Shown: positions 1 through 11,335, counted from the first letter of the stretch. The stretch is 37,830 bases of DNA from Solirubrobacteraceae bacterium (GCA_030690545.1 JAUYGN010000076.1:1-37830), one strand, 5' to 3'. The notes: a model not told the origin generated them from the sequence alone. Numbers and translations are program-made.

Positions 1-406
1 CGCCGCGCCCGCCCGCCCACAGCGCGAGCTGGCCGCCGGCCGAGTGCCCGAGCAGCGTCACGCGGTCGAGGTCGACCGGGCCGGCGCGCAGCTCGTCGAG
101 ATGGTCGATCGCCGCGGCGACGTCGTCGAACGTCTGCGGCCAGCCGCCCCCGTCACGTCCCAGGCGGCGGTACTCGACGTTCCAGGCCGCCCAACCGCGC
201 CGAGCGAGATCGAGGCACAGCGGGCGCATGATCAGGCGCGTGTAGGGCGGCCGCCAGTAGCCGCCGTGCAGGACCACGACGACAGGATGGGGGCCGGGAC
301 CGGCCGGCAGATGCAGGTCGGCGACCTGCCGCGGGTGCGCGCCGTACCGATGGCGCGGCGGGCGGTGCAGCGCCGCGTGCGCGATCCGCAGCGCGAGCGA
401 GGTCAT
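1..406 (-). CDS. alpha/beta hydrolase, cut by the window edge
   Basis: Reading the minus strand from the ATG at 406 gives at least 135 residues that run off the window. The fragment has HGGYWR (an oxyanion-hole HGG motif of carboxylesterase/kynurenine-formamidase-like hydrolases) and, near its visible end, GHSAGG, the nucleophile elbow with the catalytic Ser. The acid and His of the triad lie outside the window. Its ATG overlaps the menC stop by four bases (ATGA), so it is translationally coupled to menC and probably last in the menB-menA-menC transcript. The HGG motif makes it look more like a small-molecule esterase than the menaquinone enzyme MenH. That distinction is inference; substrate unknown. 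Confidence 0.8.
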   Translation of the reverse strand, partial: MTSLALRIAHAALHRPPRHRYGAHPRQVADLHLPAGPGPHPVVVVLHGGYWRPPYTRLIMRPLCLDLARRGWAAWNVEYRRLGRDGGGWPQTFDDVAAAIDHLDELRAGPVDLDRVTLLGHSAGGQLALWAGGRG

Positions 407-1428
407 CCGAGCAGCCCCGGCCCGCGCGGCACCGCGATCGCTCCGTCGCGCACGGCGAACGGCCGCCGGCCCGCGAGGTCCTCGCCGACGAACAGGTCGA
501 GCGTCGCCAGGCCGCACGCCGCCTCGATCCGCAGCGCGGCGGCGGCGTGCAGCGCGGCGGCGATTCCGAGCGGGCCGTCGAACGTCGAGGCGACGTAGGG
601 CTCGGCGCCGGACGCGCGCACGAGCGACGCGCACGCCAGCAGTCCCGAGATGCCGCCGCAGCGCGCGAGCTTCAGGCAGACCGCGTCGGCGGCGCCCGAC
701 GCCAGCGCACCCGGCTCGGCGGCGGTCTCGTCCATCGCGATACGCACCGCGACGCGCTCACGCACGGCACGCAGCGCATCGAGGCCGTGGACCGGCTCCT
801 CGACGAGCTCGAGGCCGGCCGGCGCGAGCGTGCCGATCGTGCGCACGGCCTCGTCGACGCTCCAGGCGCCGTTGGCGTCGAGGCGCAGCAGCGGCGCCGG
901 GCCGAGCGCCGCGCGGACGGCGGCGACGCGGCCCGCGTCGTCGCCGGTACCCACCTTCAGCTTGACGCAGCGAAAGCCCGCCTCGACCGCCGCGCCGGCG
1001 CTTGCCGCCGCACCGGCGCGGTCGCCGGCGCCGATCGTCGCGTTGACGGGCACCGCGTCGAGCACGTCGTCGCTCAGCAGCCGCGCGACCGGCCGCCCGG
1101 CGCGGCGCGCGGCGCGTTCCCACAGCGCCATGTCGACGGCGGCGAGCGCCTGGGGGAGGTCGTCGGCGGCGCGGCAGGCGTCGAGCAGCTCGCCGCCGGT
1201 GAGCCCGTCGCCGTCCTCGAGGATCGGGCGGTAGGCCTCGAGCGCGATGCGCGCGCGCTCGTCGGGCACGTCGTCGTAGGCCTCAAGCGGCGCCGCCTCG
1301 CCGCGCCCGGACACGCCGTCGACCCCCGCGATCTGGAGCTCGAAGATCGTGCGTTGCGCGATCGCTCCGTAGGACGTCTGCAAGGGCGCGCGAAGGCGCA
1401 GGGAGCGCTGCTCGATCGTGACGCGCAC
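403..1428 (-). CDS. menC: o-succinylbenzoate synthase (enolase superfamily)
   Basis: 341 aa, normal length for the family. It dehydrates SHCHC to o-succinylbenzoate in menaquinone synthesis. The enolase-superfamily site is complete by eye: KLK (K156/K158) on the second barrel strand, metal ligands D184 (RLDANG), E210 (LVEEP) and D233 (AMDET), and the opposite Lys K253 in CLKLARCGG. The N-terminal capping domain spans about residues 1-100. L-Ala-D/L-Glu epimerases share this fold, so the choice of MenC rests on menA, menB and menE next door. It lies 43 bases downstream of menA on the same strand and overlaps the hydrolase by 4 bp. Confidence 0.85.
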   Translation of the reverse strand: MRVTIEQRSLRLRAPLQTSYGAIAQRTIFELQIAGVDGVSGRGEAAPLEAYDDVPDERARIALEAYRPILEDGDGLTGGELLDACRAADDLPQALAAVDMALWERAARRAGRPVARLLSDDVLDAVPVNATIGAGDRAGAAASAGAAVEAGFRCVKLKVGTGDDAGRVAAVRAALGPAPLLRLDANGAWSVDEAVRTIGTLAPAGLELVEEPVHGLDALRAVRERVAVRIAMDETAAEPGALASGAADAVCLKLARCGGISGLLACASLVRASGAEPYVASTFDGPLGIAAALHAAAALRIEAACGLATLDLFVGEDLAGRRPFAVRDGAIAVPRGPGLLG

Positions 1429-1471
1429 GGTCCGCTACCGCCTACCGCCGAGCGGCGCGCGGGCAAGCGCT

Positions 1472-2374
1472 CTAGCTCGCGACGACACCGGCGCTCAGCA
1501 GCAGGCAGAACGCCAGCTGCAGCATCCCGGTCCGTGCCAGTGCGTGGTTCAGCGTCGGCCCGTCGGCGTGCGTGCGCACCGTGCGCGCGAGGCGGACGGC
1601 GAAGGGCAGCGTCAGCCATGGCGCCAGCAGCCAGAACGAGAGCTCGCCGCCGAGCAGCCACGGCAGCGGCGCGACGAGGTAGGAGACGTACAGCATCAGC
1701 CCGTAGATCGTGCGCGCGCGCTCTCGCCCCAGGCGCACGGCGAGCGTGCGCTTGCCGGCACGCTTGTCGGAGTCCATGTCGCGCACGTTGTTGACGACGA
1801 GGATCGCCGCCGCGAGCAGGCCGACCGGCACGGCCAGCAGGAACGCGTCGCGCGGCCAGGCCTCGAGCTGGGCGAACGCCGAGCCCGTGACGGCGACGAG
1901 CCCGAAGAAGAGGAACACGAACACCTCGCCCAGCCCCTCGTAGCCATACGGCTTCGGTCCGCCCGTGTACAGCACGCCGGCGGCGATCGACAGCACCCCG
2001 AGGATCAGCAGCTCGATCCCCGCGACGAACACGAGGTAGACCCCGCACAGCGCCGCCAGGCCGAACGTCACGTAGGTCGCGATCAGCACCTGGCGCGGCG
2101 GCACGAGCCCGCCGGCGGTCACCCGCACCGGGCCGACGCGGTCCTCGGCGTCGGCCCCGCGGCGGGCATCGGAGTAGTCGTTGGCGAGGTTCGTGCCGAT
2201 CTGGATCAGGATCGAGCCCAGCAGCGCCGCGGCGAACGCGTCGGGCCGGAAGATGCCCTGCTGGACGGCGATCGCCGTGCCGACGAGGACCGGCGCGACC
2301 GCAGCCGGCAGCGTGCGGACGCGAGCCGCCATCAGCCAGATGTGCAGCGGACTGCTGGGGGCGGCGGCATCCAT
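1472..2374 (-). CDS. menA: 1,4-dihydroxy-2-naphthoate polyprenyltransferase
   Basis: 300 aa integral membrane UbiA-family prenyltransferase that attaches the polyprenyl tail to DHNA, giving demethylmenaquinone. Both Asp-rich motifs are present: [11 protein letters not shown] near residues 63-75 and [15 protein letters not shown] in the second half, which bind prenyl diphosphate through Mg2+. Hydrophobic segments fill the rest of the protein. The start is ATG at 2374, 11 bases after the menB stop; the open frame continues upstream through menB but that extension is a shadow. Order menB-menA-menC suggests one transcript. Confidence 0.92.
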   Translation of the reverse strand: MDAAAPSSPLHIWLMAARVRTLPAAVAPVLVGTAIAVQQGIFRPDAFAAALLGSILIQIGTNLANDYSDARRGADAEDRVGPVRVTAGGLVPPRQVLIATYVTFGLAALCGVYLVFVAGIELLILGVLSIAAGVLYTGGPKPYGYEGLGEVFVFLFFGLVAVTGSAFAQLEAWPRDAFLLAVPVGLLAAAILVVNNVRDMDSDKRAGKRTLAVRLGRERARTIYGLMLYVSYLVAPLPWLLGGELSFWLLAPWLTLPFAVRLARTVRTHADGPTLNHALARTGMLQLAFCLLLSAGVVAS

Positions 2375-2385
2375 GCCCAGAGAAC

Positions 2386-3261
2386 CTACGGCCTCTTGGG
2401 AAACCGCGAGAAGTCCGGTCGGCGCTTCTCGCGGTAGGCGTCGCGGCCCTCCTGCGCCTCGGCGTTCTCGTAGAACAGGAGGTTGGCGTCGTGCGCGAGC
2501 TGCTGGATGCCGCTGAAGCCGTCCTCCGACGCGTTGAAGCTCGCCTTGCAGAGCCGCAGGGCGAACGGCGACATCGCAAGCATCTCCTGACACCAGGCGA
2601 CCGTCTCGTCCTCCAGCGTGGCGAGCGGCACGACGGCGTTGACGAGCCCCATCGCGAGTGCCTCGCCGGCATCGTACTGGCGGCAGAGAAACCACATCTC
2701 CTTGGCCTTCTTGGGTCCCACGAGCGAGGCCAGCAGTCCGGCCCCGAAGCCACCGTCGAAGGAGCCGACGCGCGGCCCGACCTGGCCGAAGCGCGCGTTG
2801 TCGGCGGCGATCGACAGGTCGCAGACGAGGTGCAGCACGTGCCCGCCGCCGATCGCGTAGCCGGCGATCATCGCGACGACGGGCTTGGGCAGCCGGCGGA
2901 TCTGGACGTGCAGGTCGGTGACGTGGAAGCGCCCGACCGCGGGGCGGGCGGGGTCCGCCCCGTGGGCGGGGTCCGCCCGGTGGGTGGGGTCGGGCTCCAT
3001 CAGGTAGCCCGTGTCGCCGCGCACGTTCTGGTCGCCGCCCGAGCAGAAGGCCAGCTCGCCCGCCCCGGTCAGCACGATCACGCCGACCGACGTGTCCTCG
3101 CGGGCGCGCTCGAGCGCCGCCGAGATCTCGATGATCGTCTGCGGCCGGAAGGCGTTGCGCACCTCGGGCCGGTCGATCGTGATCTTCGCGATCCCGTCGC
3201 CGCTGAGCTCGTAGCGGATGTCGGTGTACGCGCCGGGACCCGGCGTCCACTCGGTCGGCAT
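2386..3261 (-). CDS. menB: 1,4-dihydroxy-2-naphthoyl-CoA synthase
   Basis: 291 aa crotonase-fold enzyme that cyclises o-succinylbenzoyl-CoA. Visible motifs: CSGGDQ, the oxyanion stretch [18 protein letters not shown], and the C-terminal [14 protein letters not shown]160 and G162 (FGQVG) match the Gln/Gly pair of bicarbonate-dependent type I MenB (E. coli type) and not the Asp of the mycobacterial type. The neighbouring Trp of E. coli (DGGWG) is Phe here. The loop before RFHVTD holds an inserted low-complexity stretch of DP-[TA]-[HR] repeats. The ATG at 3261 was chosen over a longer frame because a TAGCCT -10 box ends 7 nt before it. Confidence 0.95.
   Translation of the reverse strand: MPTEWTPGPGAYTDIRYELSGDGIAKITIDRPEVRNAFRPQTIIEISAALERAREDTSVGVIVLTGAGELAFCSGGDQNVRGDTGYLMEPDPTHRADPAHGADPARPAVGRFHVTDLHVQIRRLPKPVVAMIAGYAIGGGHVLHLVCDLSIAADNARFGQVGPRVGSFDGGFGAGLLASLVGPKKAKEMWFLCRQYDAGEALAMGLVNAVVPLATLEDETVAWCQEMLAMSPFALRLCKASFNASEDGFSGIQQLAHDANLLFYENAEAQEGRDAYREKRRPDFSRFPKRP
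2941..2994. repeat. 18-bp tandem repeat inside menB
   Basis: Two near-identical 18-bp units (2950-2967 and 2968-2985, both opening GGGGTCCGCCC) and a partial third unit at 2986. In frame they encode a hexapeptide-like repeat DP-[TA]-[HR]-x-A in the variable loop of MenB. A multiple of three keeps the frame, so copy-number change would be tolerated. Confidence 0.75.
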
Positions 3262-3268
3262 GCGGTGC

Positions 3269-3274
3269 AGGCTA
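3269..3274 (-). promoter_or_regulatory. -10 box of menB (leaderless)
   Basis: TAGCCT on the minus strand with 7 nt to the ATG at 3261, which would place the transcription start at or next to the start codon. No convincing -35. It lies in the 49-bp divergent gap between menB and menE. Confidence 0.5.
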
Positions 3275-3310
3275 CTTTCCCCTGGTGCTCGGACGGCAGA
3301 CGGAGAGCTA

Positions 3311-4597
3311 GTGCTCGTCGAATCCTGGCTGCGGCGCGCCGCGCGCACGCACCCCGACCGGATCGCGCTGCGCGCCGACGACGGCGTCCTGACCTATGCC
3401 GGGCTGCACGACGCGGCGACGCTCGCCGCCCAGCGCCTGAGCGCGCTCGGCGTCCGGCCGGGGGACCAGGTCGGGATCGCGCTGCCCGCGCGGCGCGCGT
3501 TCGCCGAGACGCTGCACGGCTGCCTGCTGCTCGGCGCGATCGCCGTGCCGGTCGACCTGCGCCAGAGGGCCGCCGAGCGCAGTGCTCGCACCGGCGGCTG
3601 CGCGACGGTCGTCGGCGAGCCGCTCGACGGGCTCGCCGACGCGAGCGCCCCGCTGACCGGCACCCATGACCTCGCCGCCGCCGCGATCGTCGTCCACACC
3701 TCGGGCACGACGAGCGGACCGCGGCCGGTCGCGCTGACCTACGGCAACTGGCTGTGGAGCGCGCTCGGCTCGGCGGTGGCGCTCGGGGTCCGCGACGACG
3801 ACGCCTGGCTGTGCGCGCTGCCGCTGTCGCATGTCGGTGGCCTGTCGATCCTCGTGCGCAGCACGATCTACGCGACGACGGTCGTCCTGCACGAGCGCTT
3901 CGACGCCGACGCCGCGGCCGACGAGATCGCCACCCGCGCGACGCTCGTCTCGGTCGTGCCGACGACGCTCGCGCGGCTGCTGGACGCCGGCCTGCGCCAT
4001 CCGCCGCGGCTGCGCGCCGCCCTCGTCGGCGGCGCGCCGGTCGCGCAGGCGCTGCTGCAACGTGCCGCCGGCGCCGGTCTACGGACCGTCAGCACGTACG
4101 GCCTGACGGAGGCCTGCTCGCAGGTCACGACCGGCGGGCCGGCGCTGTTCTGCACCCGCGTGCGGGTCGGCGCCCGACGCGAGATCCTCGTGCAGGGCCC
4201 GACGGTCGCGCCCGGATCCCTGTCGGCCGACGGCTGGCTGCACACCGGCGACGAGGGTGCGCTCGACGCCGATCGCACCCTGACCGTCACCGGACGGGCC
4301 GGCGACACGATCATCAGCGGCGGCGAGAACGTCGCCCCGGTCGAGGTCGAGGCGGTGCTCGAGAGCCATCCGGCGGTCGCCGAGGCGGCCGTCTACGGGC
4401 TGCCGGACCCTGCCTGGGGCGAGCGCGTCGTGGCCGCGATCGTGCTCCGCGGGGGGGGTTCGGCAACGGAGGAGGAGCTACGCGGTTATTGTCGTGTCCG
4501 ACTCGCCGGCTACAAGGTGCCCAGAGTCATCAGATTTATCCACGAGCTACCGAGAACGGTCTCAGGGAAGCTTATGCGCCGATCTTTGGAGGAATGA
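3311..4597 (+). CDS. menE: o-succinylbenzoate-CoA ligase
   Basis: 428 aa ANL-superfamily adenylating enzyme that makes o-succinylbenzoyl-CoA for MenB. Core motifs in order: P-loop TSGTTSGP (130-137), [30 protein letters not shown] at the domain hinge, and the catalytic Lys K420 in [11 protein letters not shown]. It is short, as MenE proteins usually are. The GTG at 3311 is preferred: GGAG sits 5 nt upstream, and the family similarity begins with [14 protein letters not shown] right after it; an upstream ATG at 3218 would overlap menB. It is divergent from menB. The next gene starts directly after its TGA. A generic acyl-CoA ligase is the alternative, but context favours MenE. Confidence 0.88.
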   Translation: MLVESWLRRAARTHPDRIALRADDGVLTYAGLHDAATLAAQRLSALGVRPGDQVGIALPARRAFAETLHGCLLLGAIAVPVDLRQRAAERSARTGGCATVVGEPLDGLADASAPLTGTHDLAAAAIVVHTSGTTSGPRPVALTYGNWLWSALGSAVALGVRDDDAWLCALPLSHVGGLSILVRSTIYATTVVLHERFDADAAADEIATRATLVSVVPTTLARLLDAGLRHPPRLRAALVGGAPVAQALLQRAAGAGLRTVSTYGLTEACSQVTTGGPALFCTRVRVGARREILVQGPTVAPGSLSADGWLHTGDEGALDADRTLTVTGRAGDTIISGGENVAPVEVEAVLESHPAVAEAAVYGLPDPAWGERVVAAIVLRGGGSATEEELRGYCRVRLAGYKVPRVIRFIHELPRTVSGKLMRRSLEE

Positions 4598-6400
4598 ATG
4601 TCACGCCCGGGCCGTCGTCGCTCGTTGACCCTTGTCGCTGCCGCGCTGGCGGTGCTCGTCGTCCCTGCTGCGGCGCACGCCGCGACCTACACCGTCAAGG
4701 CGGGCGACGGCCCCTGCGGCGGCGCCGATCTCGCCTGCGGCGGCCTCGTCGAGGCGGCCGCGATCGCCCAGCCGGGCGATGTCTTCAACCTTGCGACCGG
4801 CGTCTATCCGGCGCCGACGTTCACGGTCGGCGGCGTCACGATCAACGGCGACCTCGGAGCCGCGATCAACGGCACGATCGAGTTCGCCGGCGCGAGCGGC
4901 GGCCCGTCGGTGCTCTCGAAGGTCGCGGTCAGTCAGGGCACGAGCGCCGCGCCCGGCATCTACGTCAGCGGCCAGTCGGGCCTCATCCTCCAGGACTCGG
5001 TCGTCGTCAGCCGCGACGGCTTCGGCGTCCTCATCTCGGCCGGCGGCAACAAGATCGAGCGCTCTCTCGTCGCGACCGGCGGCCAGAGCACCGGCGCGAT
5101 CCAGGTCGAGTCCGGCCCCGGCACGGGCGGCAGCAAGTCGCCCGCGAAGGCGCTGACCGTCGACTCGTCGATCGTCTACGGCGGCGGCGCCGGCGTCCGA
5201 GCGATCACGCGCAACAACGAGGTCGAGGCGCTCGCCGGCAACGGCGCAGGCGACATCACGCTCGCGCTGCGCCACATCACGGCTGCCGGCTCGTCGAACG
5301 GCGTCGACATCGACTCCAGCAACGCGGTCAGCCTGCTCGGCAACAACATCGGCAGCATCCATGCGACGATCAGCGACTCGATCGCGTTCAGCAACCGCGT
5401 CGTGAACTTCAGCGGGACGCTCGGCCTGCCGCTGCTCGGTGCGAACACCGCGACGCTCACGCGGACGCGCACGCTCGAGTCCGGTGACCGCAACGCGCTC
5501 TTCCTCGACCCGGCGGGCGCGAACTTCCGCCTGCGACCCGACGCCGCGGCGGCGATCAACCAGGGCGGCGTCACCCCCGGTGAGTCGCCGACCGACATCG
5601 ACGGCGAGGATCGCTCGACGGCGCCGACCGATCTCGGCGCCGACGAGTACAACCCGGCGGCTCCGACCGCGGCGATCGCCGTCGCCACCGCGACACCACG
5701 CAACGCACAGCCCGTCACGTTCGACGGCCGCGCATCGAGCCACCGCGACGCCGCCGGTGGCGGCGGCATCGTCCAGTACCGCTGGCGCTTCAGCGACGGC
5801 AGGTCCGCGGTCACGACCGAGCCGTTCGTGCAGCACACGTTCGCCGAGGCCGGCGACGCTGCGGCCGCCCTCATCGTCGTCAGCGCGCAGGGCGCGGTGA
5901 GTCCCGAGGCCGTCGTCGTCTTCAAGCTGGCCGACGGCATTCCGCCGCGGGTCGGCATCGTCACGCCGCGGGCCAACCAGACGCTGCGCCTGTTCACGAC
6001 GAGGACGCGGACCGTGACTCGCAACGGACAGCGCACGAGGGTCAGGACGCGGACGCGCAACCGGGTCCGGATCGCCGGCCTGTCCCAGGACGCGTCGGGC
6101 GTCCAGCGGGTCGTGCTGACGATCCAGAAGATCACCGCCAGGACGACCGGCACACAGCGCTGCCACTACTACAACCCGACGCGCGGCTTCCGTCTGGTCA
6201 GCTGCTCGCGCCCGGCGCTGATCAATGCGCGGCTGACGCGAGACAGCGCCAACGGCGAATGGACGTACAACGTCCCGCTCGCGCGTCCGCTGTCGACCGG
6301 CAGCTACCGCGTGCGGGCGTTCGGCGTCGACCGGGCCGGGACCTTCGGCAACTCCGCCGACGCCCGGTCGCGGGTGATTCGCTTCACGATCCGGCGCTAG
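4598..6400 (+). CDS. secreted parallel beta-helix protein with PKD domain
   Basis: 600 aa. A signal peptide (RRR, a hydrophobic stretch, then AAHA before ATYTV, cleavage near residue 28) marks it as exported. Residues about 30-320 carry right-handed beta-helix type repeats (runs of short G/N-rich strands such as NGDLGAAINGTIEFAG), as in pectate-lyase-like surface proteins. A PKD/Ig-like domain follows (about 350-450, PVTFDGRASSHRDA...YRWRFSDG). The last part is a further beta-sandwich preceded by an odd Arg/Thr-rich segment (RTRTVTRNGQRTRVRTRT). No catalytic residues could be assigned. The ATG abuts the menE TGA (TGAATG), so it may be coupled to menE, but no functional link is evident. Confidence 0.8.
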   Translation: MSRPGRRRSLTLVAAALAVLVVPAAAHAATYTVKAGDGPCGGADLACGGLVEAAAIAQPGDVFNLATGVYPAPTFTVGGVTINGDLGAAINGTIEFAGASGGPSVLSKVAVSQGTSAAPGIYVSGQSGLILQDSVVVSRDGFGVLISAGGNKIERSLVATGGQSTGAIQVESGPGTGGSKSPAKALTVDSSIVYGGGAGVRAITRNNEVEALAGNGAGDITLALRHITAAGSSNGVDIDSSNAVSLLGNNIGSIHATISDSIAFSNRVVNFSGTLGLPLLGANTATLTRTRTLESGDRNALFLDPAGANFRLRPDAAAAINQGGVTPGESPTDIDGEDRSTAPTDLGADEYNPAAPTAAIAVATATPRNAQPVTFDGRASSHRDAAGGGGIVQYRWRFSDGRSAVTTEPFVQHTFAEAGDAAAALIVVSAQGAVSPEAVVVFKLADGIPPRVGIVTPRANQTLRLFTTRTRTVTRNGQRTRVRTRTRNRVRIAGLSQDASGVQRVVLTIQKITARTTGTQRCHYYNPTRGFRLVSCSRPALINARLTRDSANGEWTYNVPLARPLSTGSYRVRAFGVDRAGTFGNSADARSRVIRFTIRR

Positions 6401-6418
6401 CGCGCGCTGCCGATCGGC

Positions 6419-6499
6419 GTGCAAACGCAGCTCGTCCTCGCGGCCGTCGTGGTCGCCGCGCTCGCGGCGTCCACGGCGGTGGGGACGAGGACGGCCTAG
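6419..6499 (+). CDS. possible 26-aa hydrophobic peptide
   Basis: A GTG-started ORF encoding a signal-like peptide (MQTQLVLAAVVVAALAAS then TAVGTRTA). Its TAG shares one base with the GTG of the methyltransferase, the geometry of translational coupling. There is no clear ribosome-binding site. It could be chance in GC-rich DNA. Confidence 0.25.
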   Translation: MQTQLVLAAVVVAALAASTAVGTRTA

Positions 6500-7350
6500 T
6501 GGATCAAGATCCGGCGGAGTACCGCGCGACGAGCCGCGAGCACTGGGCGGCCGCGGCCGGCGCCTGGGGCGCGCACCGCGACGTCATCCAGTCCGCCGGC
6601 GAGCCCGTCTCGCAGTGGATGGTCGACGCGATCGATCCGCAGCCCGGCCATCGCGTCCTCGAGCTCGCCGCCGGCCCCGGCGACACGGGCTTTCTGGCCG
6701 CCGAGCTGATCGAGCCCGGTGGCCGGCTGATCAGCTCCGACGCCGTGCAGGAGATGGTCGACCAGGCGCGCGCCCGCGCCACCGAGCTGGGCGTCGCGAA
6801 CGTCGACTTCCGCACGATCGACGCCGAGTGGATCGATCTCGCGACGGCCGACCTCGACGGCGTGCTCGCCCGCTGGGGCTACATGCTGCTCGCCGATCCG
6901 GCGGCCGCGCTGCGCGAGACGCGCCGCGTCCTGCGGCCCGGCGGCCGCGTCGCGCTCGCCGCCTGGGCCGAGCCCGCCGAGAACCCGTGGGCGGCAGCAC
7001 CGGCGGCCGAGCTCGTCGCGCTCGGCGCGATCGAGCCGCCCGACCTCGACCAGGCGAACATGTTCGCCTTCCGCGACCCTGAGCGGATCGTCGACCTGCT
7101 CGAGCAGACGGGCTTTGCGGAGATCGTCGTCGAGCAGATCGCGATCAGCTTCCGCTACCCGAGCCTCGACGACTGGTGGGACACGCAGCTGGACCTGTCG
7201 ACGACGCTCGCGCGTCAGGTCGGCGCGATCAGCCCGGCGCAGCGCGACGACCTGCGCGACGCGCTCGACGCACGGCTTGCGCCGTACGTCGCGCAGGACG
7301 GCTCGGTCGCGCTGCCGGGCCTGACGCACGTCGCCGCAGCCGGCGCGTAG
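6499..7350 (+). CDS. class I SAM-dependent methyltransferase
   Basis: 283 aa. Motif I is [12 protein letters not shown], followed by the acidic strand end [12 protein letters not shown] and the post-motif III stretch [17 protein letters not shown], typical of UbiE/Methyltransf_11-type enzymes. The C-terminal half varies more and probably binds substrate ([11 protein letters not shown]). The GTG at 6499 is preferred to upstream in-frame codons because the frame above it overlaps the preceding gene and loses similarity. It might be taken for a menaquinone methyltransferase because men genes lie upstream, but the sequence is not typical of MenG/UbiE; substrate unknown. ilvC starts 22 bp downstream from its own promoter. 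Confidence 0.85.
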   Translation: MDQDPAEYRATSREHWAAAAGAWGAHRDVIQSAGEPVSQWMVDAIDPQPGHRVLELAAGPGDTGFLAAELIEPGGRLISSDAVQEMVDQARARATELGVANVDFRTIDAEWIDLATADLDGVLARWGYMLLADPAAALRETRRVLRPGGRVALAAWAEPAENPWAAAPAAELVALGAIEPPDLDQANMFAFRDPERIVDLLEQTGFAEIVVEQIAISFRYPSLDDWWDTQLDLSTTLARQVGAISPAQRDDLRDALDARLAPYVAQDGSVALPGLTHVAAAGA

Positions 7351-7358
7351 CGGCCCAC

Positions 7359-7364
7359 TAGGAT
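7359..7364 (+). promoter_or_regulatory. -10 box of ilvC (leaderless)
   Basis: TAGGAT, 8 nt before the ilvC ATG. No ribosome-binding site fits the remaining space, which supports leaderless initiation. Confidence 0.5.
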
Positions 7365-7372
7365 CCCGCGCC

Positions 7373-8368
7373 ATGTACTACGACGACGACGCAGACCTCA
7401 CCCTCCTCGACGGCAAGACCGTCGCGATCATCGGCTATGGCTCGCAGGGCCACGCCCACGCGCTCAACCTGAAGGACTCGGGCGTCGACGTCGTCGTCGG
7501 CCTGCGCGCGGGGTCGGCCTCCGCGAGCAAGGCGGCCGAGCACGGCCTCGAGGTGCTCGGCGTCGCCGATGCCGCCAGTCGCGGCGACCTCGTGATGATG
7601 CTCGTCCCCGACGAGCTCCACCGCGCCGTCTACGAAGGCGAGGTCCGCGACGGGATCGCCGAGGGCAACCTGCTGCTCTTCGGCCACGGCTTCTCGATCC
7701 ACTACGACGAGGTCCAGGCGCCCGCCGGCGTCGACGTCGCGCTCGTCGCGCCGAAGGGTCCGGGCCACCTCGTGCGCCGCCAGTACCTCGAGGGCTCCGG
7801 CGTCCCCGGCCTCGTCGCCGTCGAGCAGGATGCGACCGGCAACGCCCAGGCGCTCGCGCTCGCCTACGCGAAGGGGATCGGCTGCACGCGCGGCGGCGTC
7901 TTCGAGACGACCTTCCGCGAGGAGACGGAGACCGACCTGTTCGGCGAGCAGGCGGTCCTCTGCGGTGGCGCGTCCGAGCTCGTCCAGGCGGGCTTCGAGA
8001 CGCTCGTCGAGGCCGGCTACGACCCGCAGATGGCGTACTTCGAGTGCCTGCACGAGCTCAAGCTGATCGTCGACCTGATGTACGAGAAGGGCCTGGCGGG
8101 GATGCGCTACTCGATCTCCAACACGGCGGAGTACGGCGACTACACGCGCGGCAAGCGCGTCATCACCGACGAGACACGGGCCAACATGAAGCAGATCCTG
8201 ACCGAGATCCAGTCCGGCGACTTCGCCCGCGAGTGGATCGCCGAGAACCGTGCCGGCCAGGAGAACTTCAAGCGCATGCGCTCAGAGCAGGCGGCCTCGC
8301 AGGTCGAGTCGACCGGCAAGGAGCTGCGCTCGATGATGGACTGGATCGACACCGGGTTCAGCGAGTAG
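7373..8368 (+). CDS. ilvC: ketol-acid reductoisomerase (class I)
   Basis: 331 aa, usual length for class I KARI. It converts acetolactate or acetohydroxybutyrate to the dihydroxy acid in valine, leucine and isoleucine synthesis, using NADPH and Mg2+. The Rossmann motif GYGSQG is at 21-26; the loop after strand 2 ([11 protein letters not shown]) has the Arg and Ser residues expected for NADPH. The knotted C-terminal domain has ETDLFGEQ (metal-binding Asp and Glu) and [16 protein letters not shown]. It stands alone: ilvB, ilvN and ilvD are not in the window. Confidence 0.97.
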   Translation: MYYDDDADLTLLDGKTVAIIGYGSQGHAHALNLKDSGVDVVVGLRAGSASASKAAEHGLEVLGVADAASRGDLVMMLVPDELHRAVYEGEVRDGIAEGNLLLFGHGFSIHYDEVQAPAGVDVALVAPKGPGHLVRRQYLEGSGVPGLVAVEQDATGNAQALALAYAKGIGCTRGGVFETTFREETETDLFGEQAVLCGGASELVQAGFETLVEAGYDPQMAYFECLHELKLIVDLMYEKGLAGMRYSISNTAEYGDYTRGKRVITDETRANMKQILTEIQSGDFAREWIAENRAGQENFKRMRSEQAASQVESTGKELRSMMDWIDTGFSE

Positions 8369-8428
8369 CCCGGCGTCCTGCGCACCGGTCGGCGCGGATG
8401 GCGTCTGCGCGAGCGGGCAGCGGTGCAC

Positions 8429-9684
<1,256 letters not shown>

Positions 9685-9685
<1 letters not shown>

Positions 9686-11292
9686 TGGCCGATCGCGTGC
9701 TCGTCGCCGAGGCCGTCGGCGACTCCGGACTGGACCTGCTGAGGATCGCGGGCTTCGACGTCGAGGTCGGCATCGGCTGGTCGCGCGAGCAGCTCGAGGA
9801 GCGCATCGCGGCCTTCGAGGGCATCCTCGTGCGCTCGGCGACGCAGGTCGACGCCGATCTCATCGCCCGTGCGCCGAACCTGCACGTGATCGCGCGCGCC
9901 GGCGTCGGCATCGACAACATCGACGTCACCGCCGCCACGAAGCGCGGCATCATCGTCGCCAACGCGCCGCGCTCGAACATCGTCACCGCGGCCGAGCACA
10001 CGCTCGCGCTGCTGCTCGCGCTGGCGCGCAACATCCCGCAGGCGCACGGCGCGCTGACCGCCGGGCGCTGGGAGCGCAAGAACTTCACCGGCACCGAGCT
10101 GATGGACAAGACGCTCGGCGTGCTCGGCTTCGGTCGCATCGGCCAGCTCGTCGCGGTCCGCGCGAAGGCCTTCGGGATGCGCGTCATCGCTTACGACCCC
10201 TACGTCGCCAGCGAGCGCTACCAGAACCTCGGCGTCGAGAAGTGCGACAGCTCCGACGCGCTCTACGCGCAGGCGGACTTCATCAGCGTGCATCTGCCCA
10301 ACACCGCCGAGACCGAGGGCTGGCTCGACGCGCAGGCGTTCGCGAAGATGCGCGACGGCGTGCGGATCCTCAACGTCGCGCGCGGATCGCTGATCGTCGA
10401 CGACGATCTCAAGGCGGCGCTCGACAGCGGCAAGGTCGCCGGCGCGGCGCTCGACGTCTTTCGCAGCGAGCCGATCACCGACCACCCGCTGTTCGGCTAT
10501 CCGAGCGTGATCGTCACGCCGCACCTCGGCGCCTCGACGGCCGAGGCCAACGACCGCGCCGGATATCAGGCGGCCGAGCAGATCGTCGCCGCGCTGCAGG
10601 GCGGCAGCGTGACGACGGCGATCAACGCGCCCTCGATCAAGCCCGAGGACATGGAGTTCCTCGGCCCGTTCCTGCCGCTCTGCCGTCACCTCGGCCGGCT
10701 CGGCACGGCGCTGGCGCTGTGCGGCTCGGTCGACGGCATCGAGGTCGAGTGCCACGGCAAGGTCGCCGAGCGCGACACGCGGCCGCTCGCAGTCGCCGCG
10801 CTGCTGGGGGCGCTGCAGGGCCACACCGAGGAGCACGTCAACGACGTCAACGCGCACGCGATCGCCGAGGAGCGCGGCATCCGCGTCACGGAGACCTCGA
10901 GCACGACCGCGCGCGACTTCACCGACCTGATCCGCGTCACCGTCGTCTGCGGCGACGGGCGCACGACGGTCGCCGGCACGACGATCGGCAACCGCAACCG
11001 CCCGCACCTGCTGCAGGCCTGGGGCCAGCGCTTCAACCTCCAGCTCGAGCCGCACCTGACGCTGTTTCGCTACGTCGACCGGCCCGGCGTGATCGGGCTC
11101 GTCGGGACGCTGTTCGGCGAGCGCGGCGTGAACATCGACTCGGCCGCCGTCGGTCACTCGCCCGACGACGGCGAGCAGCGCGACGCGGTGATGATCCTGA
11201 CGACCGACGCCGACGTCCCGCAGTCGCTGATCGACGAGATCATCGAGTCGTCGGAGTACTTCATCGACGGTCGCACGGTCGCGCTCGACTGA
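9685..11292 (+). CDS. serA: D-3-phosphoglycerate dehydrogenase (ACT-domain form)
   Basis: 535 aa, the long type with an intervening domain and a C-terminal ACT domain, as in Mycobacterium. First step of serine synthesis. NAD motif GFGRIG at 148-153; the catalytic Arg lies in NVARGSLIVDDD, Glu in FRSEPI and His in TPHLGAST. About residues 315-450 form the extra ASB domain; the ACT domain (FRYVDRPGVIGLVGTLFGERGVNID) closes the protein and in this family mediates serine feedback. The start ATG overlaps the serC TGA by one base. A long in-frame upstream extension is a shadow of serC. Confidence 0.96.
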
Positions 11293-11307
11293 AGCCCGAC
11301 CGAGCTC

Positions 11308-11335
11308 GCGGCGCGGCCTCGGGCCACCGCGCCGC
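11308..11335 (+). terminator. hairpin after serA
   Basis: Perfect 9-bp stem GCGGCGCGG/CCGCGCCGC with a 10-nt loop, 15 bases after the serA stop. There is no T-run, which is common in GC-rich actinobacteria. Confidence 0.5.

Noticed and set aside
1472-3250. 592-aa reading frame joining menA to sequence inside menB
   Set aside because: Only the last 300 residues are protein-like (MenA); the N-terminal part is Arg/Pro-rich shadow of menB.
4601-6424. 607-aa minus-strand frame opposite the beta-helix protein
   Set aside because: Composition (Arg, Asp, Ala, Val only, no hydrophobic core pattern) is typical of antisense frames in GC-rich DNA.
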